Source: Candidatus Gastranaerophilales bacterium (lineage in GTDB: Bacteria > Cyanobacteriota > Vampirovibrionia > Gastranaerophilales > Gastranaerophilaceae). Taken from it: a stretch of DNA of 64,000 nucleotides. The position numbers were made by a program, and so were the translations under genes. Under the pieces are notes generated by a model, which ran no database searches, was not told the DNA's origin, and saw only the letters and a program-made list of their open reading frames with translations. How positions within the stretch are numbered: the stretch's first letter is position 1; the number at the start of each line of letters is the position of its first letter. The stretch lies in NCBI GenBank assembly GCA_944323365.1, contig CALUSG010000045.1:1-64000 (forward strand), given 5' to 3'. This document shows, piece by piece, positions 60,771 to 64,000 of the stretch.

Positions 60771-63700
60771 CTCTTAATTTTATCCCCGTAACACGAGTTA
60801 TACCTTTTTCTTTTTGAGTCACACCAATAGTTCTATTAGCTGATTCTATCATAGGTTTTCTGTGACTAACTACTATAAATTGCGTATTTTTTGATTGGTT
60901 CTGCACCATATGAGCGATACGTTCTACGTTCATTGTGTCAAGACTTGCATCTACTTCATCAAACGCATAAAATGGTGCGGGCATATATCTTTGTATTGCA
61001 AAAACAAATGCGAGTGCTGTTAGTGATTTTTCACCGCCGGACATACTTTCCAGTCTTTGTAATTTTTTATCACGAGGCTGAGCTTCGATTGTTAATCCGC
61101 CGGATAAAGGATCATCAGGATTTTCAAGCTTCAATTCGCCTTCACCTTCAGACAGTTGATGAAATACGTCTTTAAAATTTTCATTTATGTTGTTATATGT
61201 TTTCATAAATGTTTCTTTTTTTAGCTGTTCGTAGCCTTGCATTCTGTCCAGTATTTCTTTTCGTTCTTTGGAAAGTGTTTCAATTTGAAGTTTTAATTCT
61301 TCCTGACGGGATAAAACTTCTTCATATGCGGCGAGTGCACGCATATTAACATCTCCGAGTTCTGTCATACGACGTTCCAAACGCTGTATTTTAGCGGTAA
61401 TTTCATCAATAGATATGTTTACTGGCTCAAGTTTATTAATTTCAACACCTGCATTTTCAAGTTCTTCACGTGCGGTTTCCATTTGAGGTTCAAGTTCACG
61501 ACGGCGAGCTTTAAATGACTCTATTTGTTCTGCTATACGTTCTATATCGGTAGTTTTTATATGTTTTTGCTTCTCAAGCTCGATTATATCTGTATTAATT
61601 TCATCTCGTTCTTTTAGCAAATTACCTAATTTTTCTTCAATTAAAGCGATTTGTTCATGTAATTTTTCTAATTTTTCATTTAATTTTTCTATATCTGTTT
61701 TATATTGATGTTTATCTTCTTCAAGTTTTTTATTATTTTTTTCAATTGCTGTTATTTCTTCATTTTTTGTATCAATAAGATTTACGTGGAAAGCTATTTG
61801 TCTGTTTAACTCGTTAATATCATTATTGGCATTCATTAAATTTGTTTGTAAACGTTTAATTTCAAATTCCACGCCTTCAGTTTTTTCTTTTAAATCTTTT
61901 AAATCCTTATCATTAATAAGTTTTTCAACTTCTTCAATTTCAGATTGTACGTGAGATATACTATCTAAAATTGATACGTGTTTTTCTTCAAAGTTGTCGA
62001 GTTTTTTGATCAAGTCATTAATTTTCGGAGCAGTAATTTTTATAAAATCCGACTTTTCTTTAATTATGTTCTCGCTTTGTTCATAATTTTTATTCATATT
62101 TTCAAGCTCAATTTTAGCTTTACTGAACTCAGAGAGAGCTTCTGTATAACTTGTGCGGACTGTATCTAATTTATGTTCTAAATCAGATTTTTTATTTTCA
62201 AGTGTTGCAAGTCGCTTTTCCATATCGTTTAAACGAATTTTATAGTTTTCGAGCTCAACATCATCATTTTGACTAAAGCTAAGGCCGGATTTTCTGACGG
62301 TTCCACCGGTTATAGAACCTGATTTTTCAAAAAGCTCACCTTGTAAAGTTACCATACGGTATTTCCCGATAAGCTTTTTGGCACATTCCATATCTTCAAC
62401 AACCAGTGTATCGCCTACGGCATAGAAAAATGCATTTATATATCTGTCATCAAAATCAACAAGATTTATTGCAAAATCAACAACGCCTCGTTCTTTTGGT
62501 AATTGTAAACGTGACGGGGCTTTTTGAACTTTATTTAACGGAATAAATGTAGCTCTTCCTGCATTTGACGATTTTAACAGTTCTATTGCAACGGATGCCA
62601 CATGCTCATCGTCTACAACTATGTGTGCCATACGCCCGCCAAATGCAACTTCCATTGCGGTTGAATATTCTTTGTCTACTGTACCGAGCTTTACTAAAGG
62701 TGCATGAACTCCTTTTAATTTCGCTCCCATAATAGTATCTATTGCTCGCCCAAAATTTGCATCTTCAAACGCTTGTTTTTTAGCTTCCATTGATGAAATT
62801 TTTCTGTAGGACATTTGAATATTGTAATTTAAATCATTTATTTCATTTTTCGTTGTATCCAAATCGTGTAGTGCGTTTTGCTGGATTATTTTAAAATCTT
62901 GAAGCTCTTTTTCAAGTTGTTCAGTTAATGTTTTTTTCAATGTCTGATTTTCACTGAAGTTATTTTTCATATCTTCAAGTTCGGCAAGTTTTGTTTTTGC
63001 TTCCTCCATCTCTTTTTGAAGTATCTTTAACTCATTTTCTAAAGGAAGTCTGTCTTTTATCAGATTATTTTCTTTATCTTGAAGTGTTTCTAGTTCTTTC
63101 CTTAAATTATTCCGACGTTCTATATGTTGATCCGCTGTTGCGTTCAATCCGGTCATATCTTCTAATATTTTCTTTAATTCTTCATTTTTTTCGGCAATAT
63201 TTTTTTCTATAAGTTTTATTTCATCATTTTTAAGATTAATTTTAAGTTTAAAATCTTCTATTTTTTTATTAAATGTTTCTATACCGTTTTTGGCATTTTC
63301 AATTGACCTTAGGCCGTCATGAATTTGTTTATCAGCATAAATTGTTGCGTTATTTTTCCTGTCTATTTCGCCTTTAATTTCTTCTTCTTGTTTTTTAAGG
63401 TTAATCTGTTGAGATTCGCCTTCTTCTTTTAACTTTTCGGAAATTTCTTTATATTTTTCCTTTATTAAATTTAAACGCTCATCTAAATCTTTGCTCTTAA
63501 GCTCTTCTTCTTTCTTTTTTTTACTAAATTCTAAAATATTTTCATGTGCTTTTTCTAAATTACGTTTTATATCAAAAAAACGTACCGTGTTAATCTGACT
63601 TTCCAATGAAGTTTTTTCTTCACGTAATTTTTGATATTTTAAAGCAACTTCACGTTCCTCTTTTAACTGGTCAAGCCGTATATCAACTTCATTTAGAATA

Positions 63701-64000
63701 ACTGACGATCTTTCAACTCTTTGCTCAACGGTTGTAAGTTCGTTTGTTGCTTGTTCTATACGGCGGTCAAAATCTGCTATACCTGCAATTTCATCAATAA
63801 TTTTTCGGCGTTGTCTCGGCGAACAATTTGTAATGCCCATAACATCACCTTGCATCATTACATTATAGCTATTTGGAGTTACATTATATTTTTCGAGTAC
63901 CGCATGTATGTTGGACAATGTTGTAACGCTGTCGTTCAGATAATATGTACTTGCATATCCCTGAGTTGATTTCCTTATTTTTCTAGCAATACTCAGGTCA
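60763..64000 (-). CDS. smc: Chromosome segregation protein SMC (N-terminus outside window)
   Basis: The frame is open to the right edge. The visible 1079 residues begin DLSIARKIRKSTQGYASTYYLND, so the N-terminal Walker A (about 100 residues) lies beyond 64000. Seen are PNSYNVMMQGDVMGIT, a long coiled coil, a hinge near AFEDANFGRAIDTIMG..., GELFEKSGSITGG, a second coil, the signature MSGGEKSLTALAFVFAIQRYMPAPFYAFDEVDASLD (ABC signature and Walker B) and VVSHRKPMIE. A TTG at 63918 is an internal codon and not the start. Confidence 0.96.
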   Translation of the reverse strand, partial: DLSIARKIRKSTQGYASTYYLNDSVTTLSNIHAVLEKYNVTPNSYNVMMQGDVMGITNCSPRQRRKIIDEIAGIADFDRRIEQATNELTTVEQRVERSSVILNEVDIRLDQLKEEREVALKYQKLREEKTSLESQINTVRFFDIKRNLEKAHENILEFSKKKKEEELKSKDLDERLNLIKEKYKEISEKLKEEGESQQINLKKQEEEIKGEIDRKNNATIYADKQIHDGLRSIENAKNGIETFNKKIEDFKLKINLKNDEIKLIEKNIAEKNEELKKILEDMTGLNATADQHIERRNNLRKELETLQDKENNLIKDRLPLENELKILQKEMEEAKTKLAELEDMKNNFSENQTLKKTLTEQLEKELQDFKIIQQNALHDLDTTKNEINDLNYNIQMSYRKISSMEAKKQAFEDANFGRAIDTIMGAKLKGVHAPLVKLGTVDKEYSTAMEVAFGGRMAHIVVDDEHVASVAIELLKSSNAGRATFIPLNKVQKAPSRLQLPKERGVVDFAINLVDFDDRYINAFFYAVGDTLVVEDMECAKKLIGKYRMVTLQGELFEKSGSITGGTVRKSGLSFSQNDDVELENYKIRLNDMEKRLATLENKKSDLEHKLDTVRTSYTEALSEFSKAKIELENMNKNYEQSENIIKEKSDFIKITAPKINDLIKKLDNFEEKHVSILDSISHVQSEIEEVEKLINDKDLKDLKEKTEGVEFEIKRLQTNLMNANNDINELNRQIAFHVNLIDTKNEEITAIEKNNKKLEEDKHQYKTDIEKLNEKLEKLHEQIALIEEKLGNLLKERDEINTDIIELEKQKHIKTTDIERIAEQIESFKARRRELEPQMETAREELENAGVEINKLEPVNISIDEITAKIQRLERRMTELGDVNMRALAAYEEVLSRQEELKLQIETLSKERKEILDRMQGYEQLKKETFMKTYNNINENFKDVFHQLSEGEGELKLENPDDPLSGGLTIEAQPRDKKLQRLESMSGGEKSLTALAFVFAIQRYMPAPFYAFDEVDASLDTMNVERIAHMVQNQSKNTQFIVVSHRKPMIESANRTIGVTQKEKGITRVTGIKLRDE

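Noticed and set aside
63918-63920. TTG as the start of smc
   Set aside because: The frame continues upstream with typical SMC N-terminal residues to the window edge.
1-64000. CRISPR arrays, transposases, phage or integrase genes, tRNA or rRNA genes
   Set aside because: No spaced direct repeats, no such protein motifs and no cloverleaf-type T-arm sequences were noticed.

Overview
The window looks like a stretch of AT-rich chromosome from a non-photosynthetic relative of Cyanobacteria, most likely a gut-type Vampirovibrionia/Melainabacteria (order Gastranaerophilales). This is inference from several signs. The ATP synthase genes are in the cyanobacterial order a-c-b'-b-delta-alpha-gamma, with beta and epsilon not alongside. 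There is a cyanobacterial/plastid-type Tic20-like protein, a Ski2/DSHCT helicase, a protein built of cyanobacterial-type ClpC N-domains, prepilins of the AFTLAEVLITLG type, and many lineage-specific proteins with a short SFKG/TFTG-like N-terminal motif. A Na+-pumping oxaloacetate decarboxylase pair fits an anaerobic, fermentative life. I saw no phage, transposase, CRISPR array, rRNA or tRNA.

Layout. 1-4.6 kb: a coiled-coil gene fragment, a CpaE/TadZ-like ATPase with a small partner, uvrB and a membrane protein. 4.6-11.3 kb (minus): a tight operon-like run of a ClpX-zinc-finger-only protein, an unknown 524-aa protein, ruvX, a DUF1292 protein, a ClpC-N-domain-only protein, tilS, hpt and a soluble histidine kinase, with mostly 0-20 bp gaps or overlaps. 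11.4-14 kb: a TPR lipoprotein, lgt and an MFS exporter. 14.2 kb: a possible small RNA with promoter and terminator. 14.3-21.3 kb: pyk, an SLH-domain surface protein, a Cys-rich secreted peptide, a uridine-kinase-like protein, a 57-aa gene and two glycine-zipper proteins. 21.5-33.1 kb: serS, a prepilin, a helicase, a phosphodiester glycosidase, the Tic20-like protein, TPR, rsfS, rpiB, rpsU, a DUF2229 protein, rsmE and a CCA-type enzyme. 33.4-36.5 kb: two tandem paralogous membrane proteins of unknown function. 36.5-41.3 kb (minus): the atp operon. 41.5-42.1 kb: a deletion scar with two gene fragments that each lack their 5' end. 42.2-50.2 kb: biotin ligase, oadA, oadB, purM-purN-purD and glgC. 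50.2-57.5 kb: two small membrane proteins, an ECF sigma/anti-sigma pair, a TPR protein, a membrane sensor kinase and a COG2509 flavoprotein. 57.5-64 kb (minus): a secreted or lineage-specific protein, a membrane-anchored matrixin-like protease, scpB, scpA and smc, with smc running off the right edge.

Genes that work together include SMC-ScpA-ScpB (chromosome condensation), the F-ATPase, BirA-OadA-OadB (biotinylated Na+ pump), PurM-N-D, and Lgt with the lipoprotein upstream of it. The most notable non-gene signal is a repeated promoter geometry in which a -10 hexamer sits 5-6 bp before an ATG or GTG with no Shine-Dalgarno sequence. At least eleven genes here appear to make leaderless mRNAs, while the remaining genes use clear Shine-Dalgarno sites.
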